DNA from: Polytrichum commune
Taxonomy: Eukaryota; Streptophyta; Polytrichopsida; Polytrichales; Polytrichaceae
Assembly: GCA_950295325.1 (NCBI GenBank)
Contig: OX485807.1
Coordinates: forward strand, 24,771,666 to 24,835,665
DNA: 64,000 nt
Direction: 5' to 3'
Shown: positions 12,434-22,968 of the stretch, piece after piece
Numbering within the stretch: position 1 is the first letter of the stretch
Layout of the letters: each line of letters opens with the position of its first letter
Program-made: the position numbers and the translations under genes
Notes under the pieces: generated by a model
What the model saw: the letters and a program-made list of their open reading frames with translations, nothing else
The model's database searches: none
What the model was told of the DNA's origin: nothing

Positions 12434-13596
12434 CCCAAACCTCCCAAATCTTTTTCTGCTTGTGTACTAAAGTCTCTCCTTCCCGCCGCAACACTCAAAT
12501 CTCTTCTGCAGCAGCTGTTTCTTAGCTCATCACAACACCTCTCTCACTCTAGAATAACTTCTCCTCCCTTGTTCACACACACACCAATCCCTCACTCCAA
12601 TGAATCCCTCACTCCAATGAATCCCTCACACACATTGCTCCCTCCTCTGGTGTGCAGACACACCCTGTGACCTTGTTTTCAAGAATCTCCTCCCACACAT
12701 TACAACTACTTTTCTAAGGACACCTGATCGCGTGGCACACCGGTAGATAGTACTTGCGTTGATTCGTTAAATACAAGACGGCTTTAGGAAAGCTTGAGGG
12801 AGCAGCAAGCACACCTGCTCTTGCTCTTGCTCCTGCTGTGGCGTAGTAGCTGCAAAGTTGAACCGGAAAGCTACTCCCTCCTCCATTCCCCCTCCCTCCC
12901 TTCCTTTCTTTCTTTCTTCTTTCTTTTGCCTCTAGAATGCCAGACCAAGATACCTCCTGGCAACAAAAGCACCGTCGACCGGCTGACTCCTAAAGTCGCC
13001 ACACCATTCCCTCTCCTCTCCTCTCCTCTCCTCTCCTCCCCTATGCTCTCCTTTCCTCTTCTTTTCTTTTCACTTTCCTGCCTCTGTCCTGTCCTGCCTC
13101 TATTCTCTTCTCCACTTACGTCTAAGTTAACACCACCAGCACCAGCACCAGCTCCTCCTCACACGTCGCGTAAACAACCAGCCAAATCTCTCTCGACTCT
13201 TCCTTGAGTTTTCAGAGGAAGAAGACGACGAAGAGTAGTGCGACTGTTGCCGCCTTCTTGTAATAACTTAGGCTTAAGTTAGCTTTGCTCGGAGACTTTC
13301 TATTTCGATCCCTATTTTATTGAGATTTTCCACAGTTTACAAGTTGGTGAATCGTTTGAAGCACCCCACGCACGGTCATTGTCTAAGCTTATGATCGTTT
13401 TGTTTTGTGCGTTTCCGTGTGCTTAGGTTGAAGAGACAGAAGAGACTTAAATTAGGGGCGGCTGGTCTGGCGTTTCAGGCAAGAAACTTACCGCACTACT
13501 CCAGATTGTTTACTCGCAAATCATCTGTTCACGGAAGTAGAGTAGAGTAGAGTGTCGATGATTCTCCGGCACGATACTTTGCAGAGGTGAAGCCCC
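12434..13596. promoter_or_regulatory. 5' flank of the methyltransferase gene with pyrimidine-rich block
   Basis: This must hold the promoter of the leftward methyltransferase gene. The + strand is strongly pyrimidine-rich at about 12883-13090 (runs of CTCTC, TTCTTTC, CCTCC). I see no unambiguous TATA box. A rightward transcript starting here cannot be excluded, but none of its open frames is recognisable. Confidence 0.35.
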
Positions 13597-13597
13597 C

Positions 13598-14145
13598 TTC
13601 GGATCCAAACGCAAAGCCAACCTGACGCGACGCGCCGTGACGCGCCGGGAGGGGACGGACACCAATTGACGGGCGTGAGCGTCTGGTGAATGGAGAGGAA
13701 AAGAGACGGGACGTGACGCCAGATGCCGCAGGCCGCCCGTTGCCTCACTCCTTTCTCCGTGCTGTGGCGAGACTGGAAGAGGAAAAGGGAAAGCTAAAAG
13801 GAGCACGGAATGATGCAAATATTGGAAGTCAAGAAACATTTTTAGATTCTCACATGTTTGAAAATGATCTACCTCCTACACCCTTTACAAGTTAGACAAG
13901 GTGTATGGATCTTGATTTTATATCCCAACCACATTCTAATGTAAAATCGGATTAATTAGGTAGACCAAATTTATGTTAAGAATTTAATTAACCTAATGAT
14001 AATGTGTGTCTACATGAGATGGGTGCAACACACATGATGAGTCATGTCCGTGTTGGTTGTCGATTAAAACAACACGGGTCCTAATGTCATGTATTGTGTC
14101 CCATTCACCCGTGTATATGTGCAAGCTAGGCGAATAACTTAGGTG
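13598..14145. repeat. Duplicated segment, copy 1 (CpG-rich)
   Basis: First copy of a segmental duplication whose second copy starts at about 14150. Landmarks in both are GATCCAAA.GCAAAGCCA at the start, CCGTTGCCTC.CTCCTTTC, GATGCAAATATTGGAAGTCA, and the end CCCATTCACCCGTGTATATG. The first 60 bases here are dense in CpG (CGCGACGCGCCG). No domain was recognised in its open frames. Confidence 0.85.
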
Positions 14146-14149
14146 GGTC

Positions 14150-15105
14150 AGATCCAAAAGCAAAGCCATCCTAACGCGATGTGTTGTGATGCGTTAGGAG
14201 GGGACATGTATCTAGTCATGGGTGTGAATGTCTAGTGACTGGAGAAGAAAAGAGACGGGACATGACACATATGTCATGGCCTGCCCGTTGCCTCGCTCCT
14301 TTCTCCGTGTTGTGGCGAGACTGCAACAAAGAAAGGGAAAGCTAAAGCTAAAGGACCAAGGAATGATGCAAATATTGGAAGTCAAGAGGCATTTTCGGAT
14401 TTTCACATGTTTGAAAATGATCTACCCCCTACACCTTTTGAAGGTTACACAAGATGTACGGACCTTGGCTCCACACCAAAGCCCAACATTTTCCTTTCTA
14501 ATTGCACCCATACCCAGACCATGCCCATCAGCAACGACCTATGCCCACCCATGCCCACCCATAGCATGACATGTGCGCACCCATGCCCACACATAGCATA
14601 ACATGTGCCCACCCATGCCCACCCATGCTATTCAAATTGCGCCCATGTATTCAAAAATTATGTAATGTGTATTGTGTAATTGTGTAATTGTGTAATTATG
14701 CCCCACACATGCCCACCCATGCCCGCCCATGAACAATAATAGCGCAACCATGCCCACCCATGCCCGCCCATGAACAATAATATTGCACCCATGCCCACCC
14801 AAAACCCATGGGCATGGGTGGGTATGGGCATGGGCATGGGTATGGGCGCCCGATGTAGGGCTCTGCTCCACACCCCAACCACATTCTAATGTGAAATCGG
14901 AATCATCATGTAGACCAAATTTATGTTAAGAACTAATTTAACCTAATGACATGGTACACATACATGGGATGGGTGCAAACACACATGATGGGTCATGTCC
15001 ATGTTGGTTGTCGATTGAGACGACATAGGTCCAAATGTCATGTAGTATGTCCCATTCACCCGTGTATATGTGGAAGCTAGGTGAATAACTTGGGTAGGTA
15101 AATTG
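14150..15105. repeat. Duplicated segment, copy 2 (CpG-depleted, interrupted)
   Basis: Second copy of the duplication. The CpG-dense start of copy 1 here reads as CGCGATGTGTTGTGATGCG, mostly C-to-T and G-to-A differences. The copy is interrupted at about 14475-14870 by a minisatellite-bearing insertion, after which homology resumes at CACATTCTAATGTGAAATCGG. Confidence 0.85.
14475..14870. repeat. CCCATG/ATGGGC minisatellite with inverted arm
   Basis: Many imperfect copies of GCCCACCCAT and GCCCGCCCAT run rightwards to about 14797, followed immediately by the inverse motif (ATGGGCATGGGTGGG, ATGGGTATGGGC) to about 14848. The junction AAAACCCATGGGCATG makes a long potential hairpin. It also contains (TGTGTAAT)n-like steps near 14665-14695. 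Confidence 0.85.
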
Positions 15106-15374
15106 GAAGCTGAGTCCATGTTGCCTTCCCGTGTTTGGTAGGTGCCTAGGAAGGAAGGGAACTAAATGCATACGAGCATACTCTCATTCATCCAACACAA
15201 AAGTCATGAAATAGTATGCAGTATGGGAGGTGATCATTTTAAGTTGTTTGGTTACCTTCAAAGACCTTGAATTAGTCTACATTGAGTCCTTTCAAATGAA
15301 TCAACCACAAATTTATAGGGGTTCAAGATTCTATGTTGGATGGATGAGAGGTATGTTGATATGGGATAATCCCA

Positions 15375-15842
15375 GGTTGGCATAACTTTCCTGCCTATGA
15401 TTAACTCACTTGCAGCACCAAGTCAAAGTGTATTACACTAACACGCTCAGACGGATTCAACGCGAATCGAACCCGGACCGTATTAATATAACACGCACGT
15501 CCTTATCCAACCAACCTTGGAACCATGACTTGGCGACCAACCATACAACCAACCACCACTTATACTCCAAACAAATACGCACGCTTCTCGTCTCAAACAA
15601 AGTAGCAAGACCCACAAAATTCTAAATTAAAACCCATGCACCCTGCACACCCCCCTTCCCCCCCCCCCCCCCCGGTTCAACCGGTTAAAACATCAGTTAC
15701 TAACATAGTGTCTACTCCCTGCAAAGGGTGAAGTAGTATTACACCCAACGCCGCTACCCTGGGGTACGGCCACGGTTGTCCTACGAACATACACTTTATT
15801 CACTCCGGTTCCTAGTAGGGACCGGAGTTCTTCTTCTTCTTC
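15375..15842. mobile_element. Retroposon-like insertion with 13-bp flanking repeat
   Basis: The 13-mer TGGGATAATCCCA occurs at 15362-15374 and again at 15843-15855, bracketing 468 bp. The insert ends, on the + strand, with a hairpin (CTCCGGTTCC / GGACCGGAG) and a (TTC)5 run directly before the second copy. It also contains a poly-C run at about 15656-15674 and, on the minus strand, a tRNA-like B box. A long target duplication plus a simple-repeat tail suggests SINE-type retroposition. The element was not matched to a named family, and the 13-mer is nearly palindromic, so chance cannot be fully excluded. Confidence 0.6.
15450..15521 (-). other. tRNA-like Pol III promoter remnant (not a tRNA gene)
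   Basis: On the minus strand a B box (GGTTCGATTCG, 15473-15463) follows an A-box-like TGGTTGGATAAGG (15513-15501), about 27 bases apart. The arms around them do not pair well enough for a tRNA, so I read it as a tRNA-derived piece of the surrounding retroposon. Confidence 0.5.
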
Positions 15843-16424
15843 TGGGATAATCCCATGTCCCCTGTTTCGAGATAGCTTAATAGCTATGAGCTATGGGTAT
15901 AGTAAGTAGTTCACAAGTCAATAACTTGGATGTGTACCTAAGGTACATAGGTTTTATTCAATCTTTTTTCTTGATTGAACAACTATGTATGATTGGTGTG
16001 TGGTTAGGTGAGGATTGCAGAAGGAATGCCATAAAGACATGTGTTTCAAAGATATTGGAGTAAATCATAAAATTCAATCATCTCCACACTCAATAACTAT
16101 TATGATTGGGAAGACATGTGTATTATGATAAGGAATCAACAAAAATGCACTTTCAAAAATCATAACAAAAGCATGGGAGGTCCGATTTATTGTTGATGTT
16201 TAGGATAGATTTGGTAATGCAACACAAGTCTTGTTGTGAAAATCTAATTGGTAGAAGTTAGCAAACATTAAGAACAAACCAATCAACACCCACATACCTT
16301 TTACATTAGTGACCATTGCATGTCACTCTCCATATTAGGTTTACCTACTTAGTGGACACATGCCTTGGCACTCCAATGACCTTCATGCACTCATGGGTTG
16401 TCCTCTAGATCCCAATCCCTTGTA

Positions 16425-16585
16425 TAGAATTCCATGTAGATTTCACATCCGTCTTGCATTCACATACTCCATTGATCCCTCAAGTGTAGTGTGAAGCGAA
16501 CTTGGACCAACTCCGTCTTTTCCACCAATGAGGGTGCTTGAAGTGGAATGGTCACGGGCTCTCAGTCTTGTGTGTGAAGTGGCCC
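16425..16585 (-). mobile_element. Truncated GGGCC-ended element, inverted copy
   Basis: The right end GTGTGTGAAGTGGCCC, followed by TAA, is an intact terminus. The sequence leftwards to about 16425 is the reverse complement of the left part of the neighbouring copies (for example CACATCCGTCTTGCATTCAC). Its other terminus is missing. Confidence 0.75.
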
Positions 16586-16637
16586 TAAGTGACATGAAAT
16601 ACCATAAACAATAGATTGGCATAACATGCTAGAAGTA

Positions 16638-17232
16638 TGGGCTTCACACACGAGATTGAGAGCCCATGACCATTACACTGCAAGTACTCTCATTGGTGGA
16701 AAAGGCGGAGCCGGTCCAAGTTCACTTCACACTACTCTCAAGGGACCAATAGAGTATGTGAATGCAAGACGGATGTAAAGTCTACATCGATCCCTACATG
16801 GCATTAAATTAATGGAACAAGTTTCATGGTCACTTGGACTATTTTCAAAAACCACTTCTTGGAGATGGGTCTAACACAAAACCGGGAGACCATGGCATTC
16901 CGAATGCTCACAACTGTTGATCGAGGAGGAGGCTTATAGCCTTTTCCCGAAATGCCGCCCTCTGGGGCGGCCACGTCACCTCAACTTTTTTTTAGGGTTA
17001 GGGTTCGCCGTAGTTTTATTCTATTTTATCATGTGTGAGGATCCGCATGAATAGTAATTCATTGAAATAGCATTTGGTTGAGGGTCCGGCCACATATGAC
17101 TTCACACTCCACTTGAGGATCCATGACCACACTACATGATTTTGGAGGTGTGTTGGGACGGCCTTTGGCCACTTTCTTTTGGGCTCTCACAATTACATGG
17201 TCACGGCTCTTGGGTCGTGTGGGAAGTGGCCC
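16638..17232 (+). mobile_element. PIF/Harbinger-like MITE, copy A
   Basis: Starts with a damaged terminus (GGGCTTCACACACGAG) and ends GAAGTGGCCC followed by TAA. It differs from copy B by carrying a GCCGCCCTCTGGGGCGGC palindrome near 16950-16970 and an AGGGTTAGGGTT run. With the inverted copy on its left it forms a hairpin of about 160-bp arms centred near 16610. Confidence 0.75.
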
Positions 17233-17235
17233 TAA

Positions 17236-17734
17236 GGGCCATTTCACACACGAGACTGAGAGCCCATAACCATTACACTTCAAGCACTCTCATTGGTGGA
17301 AAAGGCAGAGTTGGTCCAAGTTCGCTTCACACTGCGCTTGAGGGACCAACGGAGTATGTGCATGCAAGATGGATGTAAAGTCCACATGGATTCTTACATG
17401 GCATCAAATGGATCATGTTTCATGGTCACTTGGATTATTTTCAAAAACCACCTCTTGGAAGTAGGCCTAACATAAAACTAGGAGACCATGGCACTCCAAA
17501 CACTCACAACCGTTCATTTATTCTATTTTATCATGAGTGAGAACCCGCGTGAATAGAAATTCATTGAAATAGCATTTGGTTGAGGGCCCGGTCACATATG
17601 ACTTCACACTAAACTTGAGGGTCCGTGACCACACTACATGATTTTGGAGGTGTGTTGGGACGGCCTTTGGACACTTTCTTGTGGGCTCTCACAATTTCAA
17701 GGTCACGGCTCTTGGCTCGTGTGTGAAGTGGCCC
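17236..17734 (+). mobile_element. PIF/Harbinger-like MITE, copy B
   Basis: Begins GGGCCATTTCACACACGAG and ends GTGTGTGAAGTGGCCC. TAA lies on the left and TGA on the right. The left TAA (17233-17235) is also the right flank of copy A, so the two elements abut with one shared target trinucleotide. Confidence 0.85.
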
Positions 17735-18212
17735 TGAGTTACATCGGCCTTGGCACAGGCCATTCAAATATAGGTGTCCTCCAGTTTTTAGAAGAGTGAC
17801 CACATGCTAGTAGGGCCCAATGCAAATACTACCTTACCTCCTGGGGACCGAGTTCCTAGATTAACATGCAATTCCATCTTGAGCCTGTAAATTGTGTACT
17901 TAATTAATTACTTTCAGGGAGAGAGAGGAGTTTCCATTATTAGTGACCGAGGTACCATTTTAGTGTAGTGGATCGTATCGCAACACAAACAAAGCAAATA
18001 ATAGGATGCAAACAGATAGAGAGTAGGACCTGTTCAATGCATGTTCAATTCGGAGTTCAAGTATTGAAGACTTTCTCAACATTTGTTGGATAAACATGCG
18101 AGTTGAATTACCAAGGATCAACACACCCATTCATTTTCATTTGAGTCCTCCCTCAAACGTTGTGCAGCTAATTAAGGTCACCAAATACCCGATCCAAGTA
18201 CTTGTTCATGTG

Positions 18213-18243
<31 letters not shown>

Positions 18244-21179
18244 ATTTTCACTTGTATTTTGATGTATTTGGAATATGTCCAAGTACATGTTTGAGTGGCC
18301 AAGGGTTCATGCCACTCAAGTAAGTTGAAGGTGAAGACATTGGAAATCCCCATAGCATTCATAAGTGTTCATTGTTTGTTCAAGCACTAAGCCTTACTTG
18401 AGTATTGACATTTCATTGTTCAATATGAACCATTCCTAGTTTCTTCGCCCGTTTCAGGTAAATGTGGACTAATGTGCATATTATAATAATGATAATAATA
18501 ATAATTCCCCATTTTTTTAGAATTAGTTAGAAAATTATGAAATAGTCAAATCTTGTAATGGTTTGTGGGGGCATGTGGGAGGCTAAGCACATGCCCGGGG
18601 GGGGGGGGGGGTGGACTCTTCATACCACATACAAACTAATGTCAGTGTAAGAAGGGCCCAGGGAGTGCACTGTTCAAGTATTGTATTTATACACGTGGGT
18701 GCACAAAAGGGGTATTATTTAAAACAAGCATGTACAAAATGTACGTACAAGAGACATATTGCTATTAAGCAAGAAGTAGATATACATGAGGCTATAGAAA
18801 AATATATGTAAAGTACGCATTTACGCGTTTACGCGTTCAAGTCAGACCTGGACCAAGAATCATGTGTTTTTTCATCCACTAAGTAACGACTTTATAACTA
18901 AAAATCCATGATTTGATATTATACATATAATAGGGCCATATTTTTGCATTTCCAAACATTTGTACACATGTTATATACAATTTCTATATTTGTTTTTGGA
19001 CCCTTGTGTATGTATGGAAATGTATTTTGAAGCAATGAGATTTGTAAGTATATTGCTTGATTTTAGCAAAAATAAAATGTATACAGGGGTATTTTAATAA
19101 GGGGCATGCACGCACGTGATGCTTGGTTTTAATGAATAGTGCACTCCCTGAGAAGAAGGGATATTACTTGAGGCATTAGCGTACATAGTATACATAAGGG
19201 AGAGGTATTGTTTTCTCTAGTGTGTACATCTAAAAAGGCTATTAAATTTTATGAATTAAAGGTAGATGTACAAAAGGGGGCCCTAAGCTTAAGAGAAAAA
19301 ATTGACTACAGATGTGTTAATTCCATCCACTTCATTTTTTCATTCATTACTTTATGTGCTCATATGATAGTCCTCAATGCCTATCACGTGCTTACTTGTT
19401 AGGCTTTGCATTTGGGTTTTAGTTTTTACAAACTAAAGGCTCTTGGAGCTCTCATGGGCTTCCTTTAGTTTTGCTTTGTAGATTTTGGCTAAGTTATTAT
19501 GCTTTTTTGTTTGTTTTTTATGTAATAGTCAAGTTACGTGATATGGATGAAAATTATTTAATGACTTTTTATGGGTGGAAAATAAAAGTGGATTCTATAT
19601 GTAATAAAGGCTTATTTACTTCATGATGTATAGTTTGTATATGTAGTGGAGGCATTTAATACATTAAGTTGAAAAGCTTAGTATAAATACATGAGTCCAT
19701 TTTTAGCATGTTGTTAGTAAGTAGTTCTCTATAAGCTTCTCGTATATAGGAGGGTTTAATTTCTTCATGACCCACGCACATCATTTAGGTTTCCAATGAA
19801 GAGTCTACCCTTGGAGGGCATTGGGCCCACCGCACCTACCCCCCCAGCTAAAGAATGTCATGCCCTGCAGGTGATTCACTAACAATGAATTCTAATTCCC
19901 ACCATATAGGTGTAATAAAAAATTCACCTTTTACAACTTTCTCTATTAGGGCGCAAGCACAGTCAAGTACACAACTCAATTACCCTGCATATGTTTAAGT
20001 GAAAGAGATTCAAAACTACATAGCTTACTAACTTTGAATCTTGTGAAGGAAAAAATCGTAAAAATTTGAAAAACACATTGATCTACAATGCCAAGCACGT
20101 CATGTTGACAATTATTTTCAAGAAAGTTTACATATTTTAGAAGACGGTGCGAGTAACATGCAAGAAGCGTGCAAGTAGATATATTGAACATGTCATTGTC
20201 TAAAATTTGTTTTTAACATGATAAAATTACATTAAACTAACCTAATTGATAATTAGATGAGACAATTTCTGATTTGATCCAATTGCTTAGATTCTTCATG
20301 AAGTTGGGAATGCCCATAATAGGACCAAATACGTCGAGTCTCCAAAATTGATTTTCTTGCCATTGGTGCAAGACAAAATTGAAGCAATGCATGCCTCAAC
20401 TAGGAGAGTGGGTCTCAAATTACAATCATGTTCACTTTGATAGAATGGCATGAATGAATAACTCCAACCCTCTCCTTCCAAATACACATAATTTAACCCT
20501 TAAAGGTCCAAGAGGCCTATTAAGGACCTCGAGATATCATACAAAAGGGTCTAATGTTACTTGTTGATATTTTCAGCTTAAAAAATGCAAAAGCAACACT
20601 TATCAAGAAATAACCCATTTATCACTTGCATCATTCAAATCAATGCATAGATAGATTCCATTCTAAGGAACATACATATATGAAGAATGCATTATAAGAA
20701 AATGTGAGCTCACATAAATGACTTAAAACTCAAATACATACCATTTACATCTAACAATCAATATCATTTTATTGTTTAATGAGTTGTGTGAAACATGACC
20801 TCAATAATGTAGACCAAATGAAATATTATCTCAATGTACTTTATATACACTTCTTGGTGTAGGGTTTGTACTCAATGTCATGTATGCCGTAAAAGTACAC
20901 CCTGGGTCCTTTAACCCTAAAACGCTTTTGGAACCCGATTTGGGCCTCTCACACACACAATACTTTGAAAATTGTACAATGTGAATATATATTTTGAATA
21001 GATAATGATAACTTGTTGTTTTCCAAAGTTATTTTTCTTGACAATTGGACACACAACAACTTCAAAAGAATTTGATGAAGATTTCATATCATCCATTCTA
21101 GAGAGAGAGATCAGACGTAGTTAGTATGAACATGCAAAAAGCATTAAGAGGGTTAATAAGGGTTGATTTATGTAAGTTA
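17735..21179. other. Gene-free, AT-rich spacer with simple repeats
   Basis: No gene recognised. It includes an (AC)n microsatellite at 18216-18242 and a G15 homopolymer at about 18597-18611. Short open frames on both strands show no domain. Confidence 0.5.
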
Positions 21180-21600
21180 GGGCCACTTCACACATGAGAC
21201 TCAGAGCCCGTGACCATTACGCTTCAAGCACTCTGAATGGTGGAAAAGGCGGAGCTGGTCCATGTTCGCTTCACACTATGCTTGAGGGACCGATGGAGCA
21301 TGTGAATGCAAGATGGATGTAAAGTCCACATGGATTCCTACATGGCATTGAAAGGATAGTGTTTTCATGGTCACTTGGATTATTTTAGAAAACCACCTTT
21401 TGGAGGTAGGCCTAACAAAAAACTAGGAGACCATGGCACTCTAAACGCTCACAATTGTCGATTTATTCTATTTTATCATGTGTGAGAACCCACATGAATA
21501 GATATTCATTGAAATGGTATTTGGTTGAGGACCCGGTCACTTTCTTTTGGGCTCTCACAATTTCATGGTCACGGCTCTTGGCTCGTGTGTGAAGTGGCCC
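21180..21600 (+). mobile_element. PIF/Harbinger-like MITE, copy C, with TTA target duplication
   Basis: Intact 421-bp element: starts GGGCCACTTCACACATGAG and ends GCTCGTGTGTGAAGTGGCCC. A perfect TTA direct repeat flanks it (21177-21179 and 21601-21603). The internal sequence aligns with copies A and B throughout. It carries no coding capacity. Confidence 0.93.
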
Positions 21601-21643
21601 TTACGCACAAAACAATGCACAAGGAGAACTGGCTGCTAGTTAC

Positions 21644-22475
21644 AGATGAACCGGTTGAGTTTGAGAAATAAGCGGTTGAAGTTCAAAGACTCCAAGAAAA
21701 ACAATCAATCATTTTAGAGGAATGTGTAGAATGTACCTCAAATTATTAAAGAAAAGCCGGAAGATCACAACAAACATGTAACCGGTTGGACTTGGAAACA
21801 CTAGGATTTTGACCGATCATGCCCAAAACACTCCCCGGGCCAAACCCAATGCCCCTCGCATGTGAGATTGGTCCCTTGGATTGAGGAAAATGAGCCCTAA
21901 GACTCTTATTATTATTGTTGACCTGGACCCAGCCAATCCCTCTCTCTCTCTCTCTCCCTTATCGAGAGAGTCTTCTTGGTTGGGCACAGTGTCCGGGGAG
22001 GATTTTGGGCATAATTGGTCGAGATCCCAGTGTTTCCAAGTCCAACTGGTTACAGGTTGACATCCTTCGGTCCAAGGAGTAAAATTGAAGGGCTATTACC
22101 CTTATTTTGGGGTCCAGCCCTTCACTTTCCTTTCAAAATATTTTGCAACCCTTCAAAAAGGAAGGGTTAATTTTCTATAAACCCTTCAAAATGAACGGCA
22201 AAAAAAGTAACCCTTCAAAAAAAAAGTAAACATGATAATGTGTACTTTCAACAAAAACTTCAATACATACATGAAGGGCAATTTTTGAGGCAACCCTTCA
22301 TTTTGAAAGGGAAAATTTTGAGTTACCCTTCCCTATGAAATACAAGCAACCCTTCAAATTTATGCCATGCTTCGGTCTTCTTTATAAGGTTCGAGGCATA
22401 TTCCATAGATTCTTCTAAGAACGATAACTTCAACTGGTCATTTCTTTCTCAAACATACTATTGGTTCATCTGTAA
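21644..22475. repeat. Large inverted repeat with CCGGTTCATCTGTAA arms
   Basis: The left arm (TTACAGATGAACCGGTTGAG, about 21655) is complementary to the right arm near 22430-22470. A second inner pair at about 21775-21845 and 21985-22060 contains AAGTCCAACTGGTTAC and TTTTGGGCAT on both sides. The region looks like a folded TIR element; its precise ends and target duplication are unclear. The interior (about 22090-22360) repeats AACCCTTCAAAA in both orientations. Confidence 0.65.
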
Positions 22476-22479
22476 ATAA

Positions 22480-22968
22480 GGGCCGCTTCACACTATGGTT
22501 GTCCAAGTCGAGAGGCTGTGGGATTGAGTGGGCCAAATTTTGTTGAGAGTCCAAAGAAATGGGCTGAAAATAGATGGCCAATAAAATACAGGAAGTGGAG
22601 CCTTTGGCCGGGCATAGTGTGAAGCCTCCAAAGGCCAAGCCCAAAGTCCAAACCCAAAGGAGCATCCCACTTTATTCCTTGCTCAAAATAACCCCTCCAA
22701 TCCAACGGCCAAGATCTTGTCAACGAGTGATTTTTTGATGGAAAAAACCGATAGCCTCTCGACCATAGTTTGGGTCTCCATTCCCGTCCGACCCAAACTT
22801 CCTTTGAGAGTCCGTCGCCTTCTTCAGAACGTAATCATTTTAAATTGCGACAACCTTTGGACTGTGGCCATAGTGTGAAGGGTCGAGAGGCTGAACTCTT
22901 GGTTTCTTGCAATTTGATTGGTGGAAATCGACGGTCTCTTGACCTTCGGCCATAGTCTGAAGTGCCCC
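22480..22968. mobile_element. GGGCC-ended MITE, second subfamily
   Basis: Starts GGGCCGCTTCACACTATGG and ends CCATAGTCTGAAGTGCCCC. TAA precedes the left end; TAC follows the right end. The interior differs from copies A-C, so this is a related but separate subfamily of the PIF/Harbinger-like group. Confidence 0.85.

Noticed and set aside
15450-15521. Functional tRNA gene
   Set aside because: A and B boxes are present but the acceptor and anticodon arms do not pair convincingly.
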